Part shown: piece by piece, positions 32,973 to 41,803 of the stretch | Layout: each line of letters starts with the position of its first letter | Position numbering within the stretch: position 1 is the first letter of the stretch | Source: Streptomyces sp. NRRL S-646 | GTDB lineage: Bacteria; Actinomycetota; Actinomycetes; Streptomycetales; Streptomycetaceae | DNA: 64,000 bases | NCBI RefSeq assembly: GCF_000720765.1 | Contig: NZ_JODC01000013.1 | Location: 62,001-126,000, forward strand | Direction: 5' to 3' | Notes under the pieces: model-generated | The model's database searches: none | Told to the model about the DNA's origin: nothing | What the model saw: the letters and a program-made list of their open reading frames with translations, nothing else | Made by a program: the position numbers and the translations under genes

Positions 32973-33862
32973 CGGGCCACCTCGTCCTGGTAGTGCCGCA
33001 GGAACAGCTCCTCCAGCGTCGGCGGCGTCGACGTCAGGGACCGAACGCCCGACTCGCTCAACGAGCGCAGCACCGCGTCGAGTTGGTCCGTGTCGACCTG
33101 CAGCCGCACCCGCTTTCCCTGTACGTCCAGGTCGTGGACGCCGGGCAGGTGCGCCAACCCGTTGGGCGGACCGGCGAGTTCGGCCGTCACGTTCGTCCGC
33201 GTCAGATGGCGCAGGTCGGCCAGCGAGCCGCTCTCCACCGTCCGGCCCCTGCGGATGATGCTCACGCGGTCGCACAGCTCCTCGATCTCGCTGAGGATGT
33301 GGGACGAGAGCAGGATCGTCCGGCCCCGGTCCCGCTCCTCCTCCACGCAGCGCTGGAAGACCTCCTCCATCAGCGGGTCCAGGCCGGACGTCGGCTCGTC
33401 CAGGATCAGCAGGTCCACGTCCGACGCGAACGCGGCCACCAGGGCGACCTTCTGCCGGTTGCCCTTCGAGTACGTACGGCCCTTCTTGGTGGGGTCCAGC
33501 TCGAAGCGCTCGATCAGATCGGCCCGGCGCCCGGCATCGAGGCCGCCGCGCAGACGGCCGTACAGGTCGATGACCTCGCCGCCGGACAGGTTCCGCCACA
33601 GGGTCACGTCCCCGGGGACGTACGCGATCCGGCGGTGCACCTCCACCGCGTCCTGCCACGGGTCGCGTCCCAGCACCTGCGCGGCGCCGGAGTCGGCGCG
33701 CAGCAGGCCGAGCAGGACGCGGATCGTCGTGGACTTGCCGGCGCCGTTCGGGCCGAGGAAGCCGTGGACCTCGCCGGACTCCACCTCCAGGTCGAGGCCG
33801 TCCAGGGCGGGGGTGCGGCCGAACGACTTGTGGAGGCCGGAGACGCTGATTGCCTTCGTCAT
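32969..33862 (-). CDS. ABC exporter ATP-binding protein
   Basis: 297 aa. Walker [19 protein letters not shown] (about 35-52), signature-region [18 protein letters not shown], Walker [17 protein letters not shown]-loop [13 protein letters not shown]. The C-terminal 70 residues form the DrrA-type extension (LEELFLRHY). It powers the adjacent permease. It is divergent from a MarR-type gene 74 bp away, and the intergenic DNA is A/T-rich with TTCTTTCAGAAAATTG-like dyads, so repression by that regulator is likely. Confidence 0.93.
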   Translation of the reverse strand: MTKAISVSGLHKSFGRTPALDGLDLEVESGEVHGFLGPNGAGKSTTIRVLLGLLRADSGAAQVLGRDPWQDAVEVHRRIAYVPGDVTLWRNLSGGEVIDLYGRLRGGLDAGRRADLIERFELDPTKKGRTYSKGNRQKVALVAAFASDVDLLILDEPTSGLDPLMEEVFQRCVEEERDRGRTILLSSHILSEIEELCDRVSIIRRGRTVESGSLADLRHLTRTNVTAELAGPPNGLAHLPGVHDLDVQGKRVRLQVDTDQLDAVLRSLSESGVRSLTSTPPTLEELFLRHYQDEVAR

Positions 33863-33923
33863 TCTTCAGAATGTACGCTTCTTTCAGAAAATTGTGAAGT
33901 TAAGGAAGCCTGTGAAGCCCGGT

Positions 33924-33929
33924 TAGGGT
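33924..33929 (+). promoter_or_regulatory. -10 element of a probable leaderless promoter (MarR gene)
   Basis: TAGGGT, 7 nt before ATG 33937. Confidence 0.55.
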
Positions 33930-33936
33930 GGTGACC

Positions 33937-34434
33937 ATGACGGAGTCGAACGCGGTGGGGCGGGACCCGGAGGCGGTCTCCAAGTTCGTGGAGAGTTTCG
34001 CGGCGCAGCTGGTCGAGGCCGGGATGCAGCGGATGCCCGCCCGTGTCTTCGCCGCGTTGCTCTCCTCCGACGAAGGCTCGATGACCTCCGCCGAACTGGG
34101 TGAACAGCTGCAGATCAGCCCCGCGGCGGTCTCCGGGGCGGTGCGCTATCTGACCATGACGCACATGGTCTCGCGCGAGCGGGAGCCCGGTTCGCGCCGC
34201 GAGCGCTACCGGGTCCACGGCGATCAGTGGTACGAGGCCCTGACCAACCGCGAGGCCATCATCAAGCGGTGGGAGGGGGCCCTGCGGGAGGGTGTCAGCA
34301 GTCTGGGCGCCGAGACCCCGGCCGGACGCCGCATGGCCGAGACGCTCGCCTTCTTCGAGTTCGTCGAGGGCGAGGTCGCGGCCATGATGGAGCGGTGGCG
34401 GGTGCACCGCCGAGAGATGTTCGGGGACGGGTAG
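33937..34434 (+). CDS. MarR-family transcriptional regulator
   Basis: 165 aa. The winged helix spans about 25-105: SAELGEQLQISPAAVSGAVRYLT is the recognition region and RYRVHGDQWYEAL follows the wing. Helical dimerisation segments flank it. Divergent from the ABC exporter genes, the standard arrangement for a ligand-responsive repressor of an efflux system. Its TAG stop directly abuts the stop codon of the convergent permease at 34435, with no intervening base. Confidence 0.87.
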   Translation: MTESNAVGRDPEAVSKFVESFAAQLVEAGMQRMPARVFAALLSSDEGSMTSAELGEQLQISPAAVSGAVRYLTMTHMVSREREPGSRRERYRVHGDQWYEALTNREAIIKRWEGALREGVSSLGAETPAGRRMAETLAFFEFVEGEVAAMMERWRVHRREMFGDG

Positions 34435-35946
34435 TTACCGCTCCTTGGTCTCCTCCAGCACCGTCCGCCCCAGCAGCGCGTACCGCTCCGGCGCCCGGTA
34501 CTTCAGGTACTGCGCACAGCCGATGCCCGTCGCCGCGACCAGGGCCACCAGCCACGGCGTCGCCTTCAGCAGCAGCGAGCCGGACTCCGAGCCGGCCGCG
34601 ACGCTCATGTTGGACACCAGGAGCAGCACCACTGCGAGCATCGCGATGCCGCCGACGAGCGGGGCGGTGAACGTCTTGAACCAGTGCCGGCTCTCGGGGT
34701 GGTTCTTGCGGAAGTAGACGAGGACCGCGAAGGAGCACACCGCCTGCACGATCAGGATCGCCATCGTGCCGAGGATGGCGAGCAGGACGTAGAGGGCGTT
34801 CGCCGGGTCCTTGCTCGTGGCCCAGAACACGAGGATCAGTACGGCGCTCACCACCGTCTGCACCAGGCCCGCGATGTGCGGGGAGCCGTGCCGGGGGTGG
34901 GTGCGGCCGATGGTGTTCCGCAGGGAGGGCAGGACTCCCTCGCGGCCCAGCGCGTACATGTAGCGGGCGGCGCAGTTGTGGAAGGCCATGCCGCAGGCGA
35001 GCGAGCCGGTGATCATCAGCCACTGCATGAGGTCGACCGCCCAGTGGCCGACGTAGTGCTCGGTGGGGTTGAAGAACAGGGCGAGGGGGTTCGCCGACGA
35101 GGCGACCTTGACGGCCTCGGTCTCGCCGTTGCCGATGATGGCCATCCAGGAGACGAAGACGTAGAAGACGCCGACGCCCAGGACGCTGATCATCGTGGCC
35201 TTGGGGATGATCCGCTTCGGGTCGCGGGACTCCTCGCCGTACATCGCCGTCGACTCGAAGCCGACCCAGGACCAGAAGGCGAAGAACAAGCCGAGACCGG
35301 CGGACGTGCCCTTGAAGGCGTTGATGGGGTTGACCGGGCCGAAGGTGAAGCCGTGCGGGCCGCCGCCGTGCAGGGCGACCGAGATCGCCATCGCCGCGAG
35401 GACCGTCACCTCGGTGCCGAGCAGGACCACGAGGAGCTTCTCGGCGACCGAGACGCCGAACCAGGTGCCCGTCGCGTTGACGGCGAGCATCAGCAGCGCG
35501 AAGGCCCACCACGGGATGTCGAGTCCCGTCTGGTCCTTGAGGGTTCCGGTGGCGAAGGTCGAGAAGATGCCGATCAGTGCGGGCTCGAACACGGCGTACG
35601 CGAAGGTCGCGAGGAGGCCCGACGCGAGGCCCGCGGTGCGGCCGAGGCCGTAGGAGATGAAGCCGTAGAAGGCGCCCGTCGACGTGATGTGCTTCGCCAT
35701 CGAAGTGAAGCCGATGGAAAAGATTGCCAGGACGACCATTGCGACGAGATAGCTCGCCGGGGCGCCGATGCCGTTGCCCGACGACACCATGAAGGGCACG
35801 TTGCCCGTCATCGCCGTGATCGGGGCGGCGGTCGCGACGGCCATGAAGACCACCCCCAGCAGGCCCACGGCGTTGGGCTTGAGCCGGTGGACCGTGCCGT
35901 CGCCGTCCGTCTTCGTCGCCGGGGCGACGCCCTCATCCACTGCCAT
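34435..35946 (-). CDS. APC-superfamily permease, probably for ethanolamine or an amino acid
   Basis: 503 aa with about 12 membrane segments. The first, LLGVVFMAVATAAPITAMTG, and FWSWVGFESTAMYGEE in TM6 are APC signatures. It is divergent from eutB (150-bp gap), the reason for suggesting ethanolamine as substrate. AGGAGAGGGG precedes ATG 35946. The shared intergenic region (35947-36095) contains a TTTGTCAACCAGA stretch but I could not define an operator. Confidence 0.85.
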   Translation of the reverse strand: MAVDEGVAPATKTDGDGTVHRLKPNAVGLLGVVFMAVATAAPITAMTGNVPFMVSSGNGIGAPASYLVAMVVLAIFSIGFTSMAKHITSTGAFYGFISYGLGRTAGLASGLLATFAYAVFEPALIGIFSTFATGTLKDQTGLDIPWWAFALLMLAVNATGTWFGVSVAEKLLVVLLGTEVTVLAAMAISVALHGGGPHGFTFGPVNPINAFKGTSAGLGLFFAFWSWVGFESTAMYGEESRDPKRIIPKATMISVLGVGVFYVFVSWMAIIGNGETEAVKVASSANPLALFFNPTEHYVGHWAVDLMQWLMITGSLACGMAFHNCAARYMYALGREGVLPSLRNTIGRTHPRHGSPHIAGLVQTVVSAVLILVFWATSKDPANALYVLLAILGTMAILIVQAVCSFAVLVYFRKNHPESRHWFKTFTAPLVGGIAMLAVVLLLVSNMSVAAGSESGSLLLKATPWLVALVAATGIGCAQYLKYRAPERYALLGRTVLEETKER

Positions 35947-36082
35947 CGGGTGGCCCCTCTCCTGGTGGTCCGTTGCTGTACTGGACCGGAACTCTGTAGC
36001 CCGAATGAGTCGGTCAAGGGTGTCGGGGCGTTAAATGTTTGTCAACCAGACCTTTAGAAATCTGGCGGCAACACGCCCCTCG

Positions 36083-36088
36083 TACGGT
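36083..36088 (+). promoter_or_regulatory. -10 element of a probable leaderless promoter (eutB)
   Basis: TACGGT, 7 nt before ATG 36096; no ribosome-binding site. Confidence 0.5.
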
Positions 36089-36095
36089 CGCCGTC

Positions 36096-37478
36096 ATGAG
36101 CACATACACGGCCACTGTCGGCGGCGAGCGCCACCGCTTCGACTCCCTCGCGCGGCTGCTCGCCGCCGCGAGCCCCGAGCGCTCCGGCGACCGTCTCGCC
36201 GGGCTCGCCGCCGGCAGCGCCCGGGAGCGGGTGGCCGCGCGGTGGGCCCTCGCGGAGGTGCCGCTGGCGACCTTCCTGACCGAGCCGGTGATCCCGTACG
36301 AGAGCGACGACGTGACCCGGCTGATCCTCGACACGCATGACGCGGCCGCCTTCGCGCCGGTGGCCGGGCTGACGGTCGGAGAGCTGCGGGAGTGGCTGCT
36401 GGCGGCGGACGGCCAGGCCCTGACGGCGCTGGCCCCCGGGCTGACGCCGGAAATGGTCGCGGCCGTGTCCAAGCTGATGGGGAACGCCGACCTGGTGGCC
36501 GTCGCCCGCAAGGTGCGGGTGGTCACCGCCTTCCGCTCGACGATCGGCCTGCCGGGCCGTCTGGCCACGCGACTGCAGCCCAACCACCCGACGGACGACC
36601 CGGCGGGAGTGGCGGCCGCGTTGCTCGACGGCCTGCTGCTCGGCTCCGGCGACGCGGTGATCGGCATCAACCCGGCGACGGACAGCCCGAAGGCCGTACG
36701 GGACCTGCTGGAGCTCCTCGACGGTGTCATCGGCCGGTACGCGATCCCCACCCAGTCCTGCGTCCTGTGCCATGTCACGACGAGCGTGGACCTGATGGAG
36801 CGGGGCGCACCGGTGGACCTGGTCTTCCAGTCCATCGCGGGCACGCAGGCGGCGAACGCGTCCTTCGGCGTCACGCTGGGCCTGCTCGACGAGGCGTACG
36901 AGGCGGCGCTCGCGCTGGACCGGGGGACGGTCGGCCGCAACGTCATGTACTTCGAGACCGGCCAGGGCAGCGCCCTGTCGGCGGACGCGCACCACGGGGT
37001 GGACCAGCAGACGGTGGAGGCGCGGGCGTACGCGGTGGCGCGCCGCTACGACCCGCTGCTGGTGAACACGGTGGTGGGCTTCATCGGCCCGGAGTACCTG
37101 TATGACGGCCGCCAGATCCTCCGGGCGGCCCTGGAGGACCACTTCTGCGGCAAGCTGCTCGGCCTGCCGATGGGCCTGGACATCTGCTACACGAACCACG
37201 CGGACGCCGATGACGACGACGTCGCGACCATGCTGACGATGCTCGGCGTCGCGGGCGCGTCCTTCGTGATCTGCACGCCGGGCGGCGACGACATCATGCT
37301 CAACTACCAATCGGCCTCGTACCACGACGCGTTGTACGTCCGCGAGGTGCTCGGTCTGCGCCCGGCACCGGAGTTCGAGGCCTGGCTGGAGTCGAGCGGG
37401 CTGCTGGACGAGGGGGGCGGGATCCGCGAGGTGGCGTCCCATCCGCTGACGGCGATCGGAAGGGAACTTGCGGCATGA
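36096..37478 (+). CDS. eutB: ethanolamine ammonia-lyase large subunit
   Basis: 460 aa, full length. The catalytic, adenosylcobalamin-dependent subunit deaminating ethanolamine to acetaldehyde and ammonia. Recognisable blocks: AFRSTIGLPGRLATRLQPNHPTDD-type start (FRSTIGLPGRLATR), DAVIGINPATDS, CHVTTSVDLMERGAPVDLVF, MYFETGQGSALSADAHHG and GLDICYTNHADADDDD. ATG 36096 has a leaderless -10 element. EutC overlaps by ATGA. No microcompartment shell genes are present, so the pathway runs in the cytosol, probably for nitrogen supply. Confidence 0.96.
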   Translation: MSTYTATVGGERHRFDSLARLLAAASPERSGDRLAGLAAGSARERVAARWALAEVPLATFLTEPVIPYESDDVTRLILDTHDAAAFAPVAGLTVGELREWLLAADGQALTALAPGLTPEMVAAVSKLMGNADLVAVARKVRVVTAFRSTIGLPGRLATRLQPNHPTDDPAGVAAALLDGLLLGSGDAVIGINPATDSPKAVRDLLELLDGVIGRYAIPTQSCVLCHVTTSVDLMERGAPVDLVFQSIAGTQAANASFGVTLGLLDEAYEAALALDRGTVGRNVMYFETGQGSALSADAHHGVDQQTVEARAYAVARRYDPLLVNTVVGFIGPEYLYDGRQILRAALEDHFCGKLLGLPMGLDICYTNHADADDDDVATMLTMLGVAGASFVICTPGGDDIMLNYQSASYHDALYVREVLGLRPAPEFEAWLESSGLLDEGGGIREVASHPLTAIGRELAA

Positions 37479-38239
37479 CGGAAACTCAAATCGCTGTGGC
37501 CACAGATGACTTGTGGGTCGCCATGCGCCGGCACACCCAGGCCCGTATCGGCCTCGGCCGCGCGGGCTCGGCGCTGCCGACCCGCCACCGCCTTGAACTC
37601 CAGACCGCGCACGCGGCGGCTCGGGACGCGGTGCACTCGCCGTTCGAGCCGGAGGTGGTCGCGGCGGGTCTGGGCGCGATGCCGACGGTACGGGTGCGCA
37701 GTGCGGCGGGTGACCGGCTGACGTATCTCCAACGTCCCGACCTGGGGCGGCGGTTGGATGCGACGGACCGCGCGCATCTCCCCGGCGGCGACTGGGATGT
37801 CGTGTTCGTCGTTGCGGACGGGCTGTCCAGCCGGGCGGTGCACGAGCACGCGGCAACGATGGTGCGGGAGACGGTGGCGCGGCTGCCGGGGTGGAGCGTC
37901 GCACCGGTGGTGCTGGCGGAACAGGCACGGGTCGCTCTCGGTGACGACATCGCGTCCGCGATGGGTGCGGCGATGGTGGTCGTCCTGGTCGGGGAGCGTC
38001 CCGGAATGTCGGCGGCGGACTCGCTGGGGGCGTATCTGACGTACCGGCCGGTCCCGGGTGTGACCACGGACGCGGACCGCAACTGCCTGAGCAACATCCG
38101 GCCGCCGCTGGGGCTGACGTATGAGGTGGCGGCGGGGAAGTTGGCGGGGTTGATGGGGAGGGGGCGGGAGTTGGGGCGGACGGGGGTGGAGCTCAAGGAC
38201 GAAGACGATCAGATTGATGTGATCGATCGGCCACTCTGA
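37475..38239 (+). CDS. eutC: ethanolamine ammonia-lyase small subunit
   Basis: 254 aa. ARIGLGRAGSALPTRHRLEL at the N-terminus, VVFVVADGLSSRAVHEHA in the middle (cobalamin-binding region), and GDDIASAMGAAMVVVLVGERPG and TDADRNCLSNIRPPGL-like NCLSNIRPPLGLTYEVAA are EutC signatures. Forms the holoenzyme with EutB. ATG overlaps the eutB stop. Confidence 0.95.
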   Translation: MTETQIAVATDDLWVAMRRHTQARIGLGRAGSALPTRHRLELQTAHAAARDAVHSPFEPEVVAAGLGAMPTVRVRSAAGDRLTYLQRPDLGRRLDATDRAHLPGGDWDVVFVVADGLSSRAVHEHAATMVRETVARLPGWSVAPVVLAEQARVALGDDIASAMGAAMVVVLVGERPGMSAADSLGAYLTYRPVPGVTTDADRNCLSNIRPPLGLTYEVAAGKLAGLMGRGRELGRTGVELKDEDDQIDVIDRPL

Positions 38240-38274
38240 GTGGTGGCTGGTCTGCATCAAGGGGAGGGCGCATC

Positions 38275-38895
38275 ATGACACTGATGACTGAGCGACCGAC
38301 GATAAGCCGCACCGAGCCCCGCAGCTTTGAGGGTCTTCTGGACGCCCTCGACGAGCTGGTTGTGCCCGACGGCTACAAGGCCGAGATCATCACGGGGAGC
38401 ATCGTCTTGTCGCCGTGGTCGAAGTCTTATTACGAGGACGTCATGGAGCTGGTCTGTGATCAGCTGCGTCCGCATCTCCCCGAGGGACACCGCATCAGCG
38501 TCGGCCCGTTCCTCTACGTCTTTCCAGGGGACGAACGCGCGTACGGGCCGGATATCCACGTATCGCCCCGACGAATCTCCCGGACGACCAGTACCCGTCG
38601 GGACGGCGAGGCCTTGCTCCTGGCGTGTGAGCTGACATCCATGTCCACCCGAGACGACGACCTGACGGACAAGGTCATGGTCTACGGAAGGGCCGGAGTT
38701 CCCGTCTACCTCCTCCTCGACATGCAGGAGGAGCTGGCAACCGTGTTCTGGAACCCCTCGTCCAAGGGATACGAGTCACGGGACACCAGGCCGTTCGGGG
38801 AAAGGCTGTCCATCCCAGCTCCTTTCGACTGTGTCCTCGACACCTCGGGCTTCCAGGCCCCGCAAGCGGAACCCGAAGACCAGCCCGAGACCTGA
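38275..38895 (+). CDS. Uma2 family protein (PD-(D/E)xK nuclease-like)
   Basis: 206 aa. GYKAEIITGSIVLSPWS, AYGPDIHVSPRR (P-D) and LLACELTSMSTRDDDLTDKV (E-x-T) followed by VYGRAGVPVYLLLDMQ show the Uma2 catalytic layout. It diverges from the Uma2 at 30804 except in the core, so it is an older paralogue, not a recent copy. GGGGAGGG precedes ATG 38275. Biological role unknown. Confidence 0.87.
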   Translation: MTLMTERPTISRTEPRSFEGLLDALDELVVPDGYKAEIITGSIVLSPWSKSYYEDVMELVCDQLRPHLPEGHRISVGPFLYVFPGDERAYGPDIHVSPRRISRTTSTRRDGEALLLACELTSMSTRDDDLTDKVMVYGRAGVPVYLLLDMQEELATVFWNPSSKGYESRDTRPFGERLSIPAPFDCVLDTSGFQAPQAEPEDQPET

Positions 38896-38900
38896 CGTAC

Positions 38901-39275
38901 TCAACCGGTCATCGAGCCCCGCAGCACCCCGACCAGCCGCCGCACCCCCTCCGCCCGCCCCTCGACCTCGCTCCGCTCCGGCCACCGCACCTCGACCCCG
39001 ACCTGCTCCGCGAGCGTCACCAGCGTGGCGATGAAGCCCTGGACGAGCGCGTCGATCACGACGCTCCCCGTGCGGTCCCACCACTCGAGCATGGCGTTCA
39101 CGAACCCCTCGAAGGCGGGCGGGTCGATCTGGCACTCGTCGTTGCGCATCGGGCCGAACCCCGAGGGAACCTCCAGCAGCCCCTCGTAAACCCGCACGTT
39201 CGCCAGAAACATCTCCGACGACAAGGTCCCCGGATTCCAGACGGGCTCTCTGTCCACCTCGTAGTACTGGCTCAT
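38901..39275 (-). CDS. DUF6086 family protein
   Basis: 124 aa. MSQYYEVDREPVWNPGTLS at the N-terminus, SGFGPMRNDECQIDPPAF in the middle and LVQGFIATLVTLAEQVG near the end fit DUF6086 as I recall it, a small actinomycete family of unknown function. ATG 39275 is the start giving the canonical N-terminus; the frame extends upstream without sense. It ends 5 bp from the convergent Uma2 stop. Confidence 0.7.
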   Translation of the reverse strand: MSQYYEVDREPVWNPGTLSSEMFLANVRVYEGLLEVPSGFGPMRNDECQIDPPAFEGFVNAMLEWWDRTGSVVIDALVQGFIATLVTLAEQVGVEVRWPERSEVEGRAEGVRRLVGVLRGSMTG

Positions 39276-39348
39276 CGCGGCCCCCGTTTCGCTCGACGGC
39301 CGGGCAGCGTAACCGGGCCCCTCCCCGGATCGCCCCTGGTTTTCCGGT

Positions 39349-40173
39349 TCACGCCCCGGGCAGCACCAGCCCCAGCGCCCCCTCCCGCACCGTCCACGTC
39401 CGCCTCCGTACCGGCCCCCACACGCCCGCATCGGCCCGGTAGCGGAAGTCCGCGCCGGAGACGCTCACGGTCCGGCCCTGGGCCCGTAGCGGGGAGGCCT
39501 CCGCGCCCACCGACAGCGGGCGTACCTCCACCTCGGCCACCCCGCAGGAGCCCGGCGTCACCGACACCGCCTCCACCGGCTGGTCCAGGTCCAGCAGGGT
39601 CACGCCGTCGACCTCCACCCGCAGCCGGGCGGGCCGGGGTGGCGGGACCGTGGTCTCGCGGGCGGGGACCAGGGTGCGTACGAGGGACTGGGCCGTGCGC
39701 AGCCAGGGGCGACCCGCCTCCACCGACTGGGTGTGCCCGGTCACCGGCGGGATGTGGAGCGCGCCCAGCACCACCCCGTCGCTCTCGTCCACCAGCAGGT
39801 CCAGGCGCCGCTCGGCCCCGTCCAGGACCGCCCTCGCCGCCGCCACCGCCCCCGTGGGGACCCCCAGGGAACGCGCCACGGACAGCAGACTGCCCACCGG
39901 CACCACCGACAGTGCACAACCGGCCAGCTCCCGCTGCCGGTGCAAGAGGGACACCGCGCGGACCAGGGCACGGTCGTCGCCCACGACCACCGGCCGTCTC
40001 GACCCCCGCCGGGCCAGTGCCCGGGCGAACTCCTCCGGGCCGTCCGGCAGACACACCTTGGTGTGCGCACCCGCGCTGAGCACGTCTTTTGCGATGCGTA
40101 CCGACTCCCCGTCCGTCCGCCGGGCGACCGGATCGATGACCACCAACAGCTGATCGGAAGTCGCGGAAGTCAC
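39349..40173 (-). CDS. diacylglycerol kinase-like protein with degenerate nucleotide loop
   Basis: 274 aa. Fold follows the DAGK catalytic domain: LLVVIDPVARR first strand, then VVVGDDRALVRAVSLLHRQ where functional kinases have GGDGT, and CALSVVPVGSLLSVARSLGVP matching the P-x-G-T-x-N-D-x-A-R element with S-L-L-S substitution. The C-terminal half keeps the beta-sandwich. Loss of both loops suggests it is no longer a kinase (inference). From memory a similar gene precedes purA in other streptomycetes. GTG 40173 is chosen, with GTG 40176 adjacent. Confidence 0.7.
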   Translation of the reverse strand: MTSATSDQLLVVIDPVARRTDGESVRIAKDVLSAGAHTKVCLPDGPEEFARALARRGSRRPVVVGDDRALVRAVSLLHRQRELAGCALSVVPVGSLLSVARSLGVPTGAVAAARAVLDGAERRLDLLVDESDGVVLGALHIPPVTGHTQSVEAGRPWLRTAQSLVRTLVPARETTVPPPRPARLRVEVDGVTLLDLDQPVEAVSVTPGSCGVAEVEVRPLSVGAEASPLRAQGRTVSVSGADFRYRADAGVWGPVRRRTWTVREGALGLVLPGA

Positions 40174-40218
40174 CACCTCGGTCCTGCCTCGCTTCCTCGG
40201 GTAGCATCTTTGTGCAAG

Positions 40219-40246
40219 AGCCCCTTGCGCTATTGCGCCAGGGGCT
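40219..40246 (+). promoter_or_regulatory. hairpin in the purA leader
   Basis: AGCCCCTTGCGC (40219-40230) pairs with 40235-40246 around a TATT loop, one mismatch. A TAGCAT -10-like box lies just upstream (40202-40207), so a transcript from it would begin with this stem, 125 nt before the GTG of purA. It could be an attenuator, a stabilising 5' stem or simply a terminator. Confidence 0.45.
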
Positions 40247-40371
40247 TCGTCTATTCCGGGGCATCCGGTCCGACGGTTTGCGGCCAACGACGGCCGCGGT
40301 GCACGCGGCGGTGAACCTTACGCGTACGCCCCTGACCTTGGACATGCCCCGCCCGGAAGGGGTGTACGCGC

Positions 40372-41655
40372 GTGCCCGCACTTGTGCTGCTCGGTGCTCA
40401 GTGGGGTGACGAAGGCAAGGGAAAGGCGACGGACCTGCTAGGCGGATCCGTCGACTATGTGGTGCGCTACCAGGGCGGCAATAACGCCGGCCACACGGTA
40501 GTCGTGGGCGACCAGAAGTACGCCCTTCACCTGCTCCCTTCCGGAATCCTGTCCCCGGGGTGCACCCCGGTCATCGGCAACGGTGTCGTCGTCGACCCGT
40601 CGGTCCTGTTCTCCGAGCTGAACGGGCTGAACGAGCGCGGCGTCGACACGTCCAAGCTCCTGATCAGCGGTAACGCTCACATCATCACGCCGTACAACGT
40701 GACGGTGGACAAGGTGACCGAGCGCTTCCTCGGGAAGCGGAAGATCGGGACCACCGGGCGCGGCATCGGCCCGACCTACGCGGACAAGATCAACCGCGTC
40801 GGTATTCGTGTACAGGATCTCTACGACGAGTCCATCCTCACCCAGAAGGTGGAGGCGGCCCTCGACGTCAAGAACCAGATCCTCACCAAGCTCTACAACC
40901 GCCGCGCGATCGCCATCGACCAGGTGGTCGAGGAGCTGCTGGGCTACGCCGACAAGCTCGCGCCGTACGTCGCCGACACGGTCCTCGTCCTCAACCAGGC
41001 GCTGGAGCAGGACAAGGTGGTGCTGTTCGAGGGCGGCCAGGGCACGCTGCTCGACATCGACCACGGCACGTATCCCTTCGTGACGTCCAGCAACCCCACC
41101 GCGGGCGGCGCCTGCACCGGCGCCGGTGTCGGCCCCACGAAGATCAGCCGGGTCATCGGCATCCTGAAGGCGTACACGACCCGTGTCGGCTCCGGCCCCT
41201 TCCCGACCGAGCTGTTCGACGAGGACGGCGAGGCGCTGCGCCGCATCGGCGGCGAGCGGGGCGTGACGACCGGCCGTGACCGGCGTTGCGGCTGGTTCGA
41301 CGCCGTCATCGCCCGCTACGCGACCCGGGTGAACGGCCTGACCGACTTCTTCCTTACCAAGCTGGACGTCCTGACCGGCTGGGAGGAGATCCCGGTCTGC
41401 GTGGCGTACGAGATCGACGGCAGGCGCGTCGAGGAACTCCCGTACTCGCAGTCGGACTTCCACCACGCGAAGCCGGTCTACGAGACCCTGCCCGGCTGGT
41501 CCGAGGACATCACCAAGGCGAAGTCCTTCTCCGACCTGCCGAAGAACGCGCAGAACTACGTCAAGGCGCTCGAGGAGATGTCGGGCGCGCCGATCTCCGC
41601 GATCGGCGTCGGCCCCGGCCGGGACGAGACGATCGAGATCAACTCGTTCATCTGA
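40372..41655 (+). CDS. purA: adenylosuccinate synthetase
   Basis: 427 aa, full length. It joins IMP and aspartate using GTP, the first committed step to [21 protein letters not shown] is the GTP P-loop, [13 protein letters not shown] holds the catalytic His, [20 protein letters not shown] binds IMP, and [10 protein letters not shown] lies in the C-terminal GTP-base region. GTG 40372 follows GGAAGGGGTG. A strong terminator lies 30 bp downstream. The gene is monocistronic. Confidence 0.97.
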   Translation: MPALVLLGAQWGDEGKGKATDLLGGSVDYVVRYQGGNNAGHTVVVGDQKYALHLLPSGILSPGCTPVIGNGVVVDPSVLFSELNGLNERGVDTSKLLISGNAHIITPYNVTVDKVTERFLGKRKIGTTGRGIGPTYADKINRVGIRVQDLYDESILTQKVEAALDVKNQILTKLYNRRAIAIDQVVEELLGYADKLAPYVADTVLVLNQALEQDKVVLFEGGQGTLLDIDHGTYPFVTSSNPTAGGACTGAGVGPTKISRVIGILKAYTTRVGSGPFPTELFDEDGEALRRIGGERGVTTGRDRRCGWFDAVIARYATRVNGLTDFFLTKLDVLTGWEEIPVCVAYEIDGRRVEELPYSQSDFHHAKPVYETLPGWSEDITKAKSFSDLPKNAQNYVKALEEMSGAPISAIGVGPGRDETIEINSFI

Positions 41656-41684
41656 CCGCATCCGCCCGCTGGGCGTCGTTCACC

Positions 41685-41727
41685 AGCCCACCGCCGTCCG
41701 GCCGTCCGTGCCGGGCGGCGGTGGGCT
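41685..41727 (+). terminator. intrinsic terminator of purA
   Basis: 17-nt arms (41685-41701 AGCCCACCGCCGTCCGG; 41711-41727) pair with one G-T wobble around a 9-nt loop, then GTTCACTTT. Confidence 0.85.
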
Positions 41728-41731
41728 GTTC

Positions 41732-41776
41732 ACTTTCCTGTCGGGAAAGTACGTGCTACTTTCCTGTTAGGAAAGT
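41732..41776. promoter_or_regulatory. two tandem dyads, candidate double operator
   Basis: ACTTTCC-N5-GGAAAGT occurs at 41732-41750 and again at 41758-41776, exactly 26 bp apart, each followed by ACGT. Located 28 bp before the membrane-protein gene whose downstream partner is a winged-helix regulator, so it is probably that regulator's double binding site. Confidence 0.75.
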
Positions 41777-41803
41777 ACGTCGGCCGTAGAAGGGCGGAAA
41801 CCG

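Noticed and set aside
31404..33862. ABC exporter with MarR regulator as an antibiotic cluster resistance module
   Set aside because: No biosynthetic enzymes accompany it; the arrangement is a common stand-alone efflux unit.
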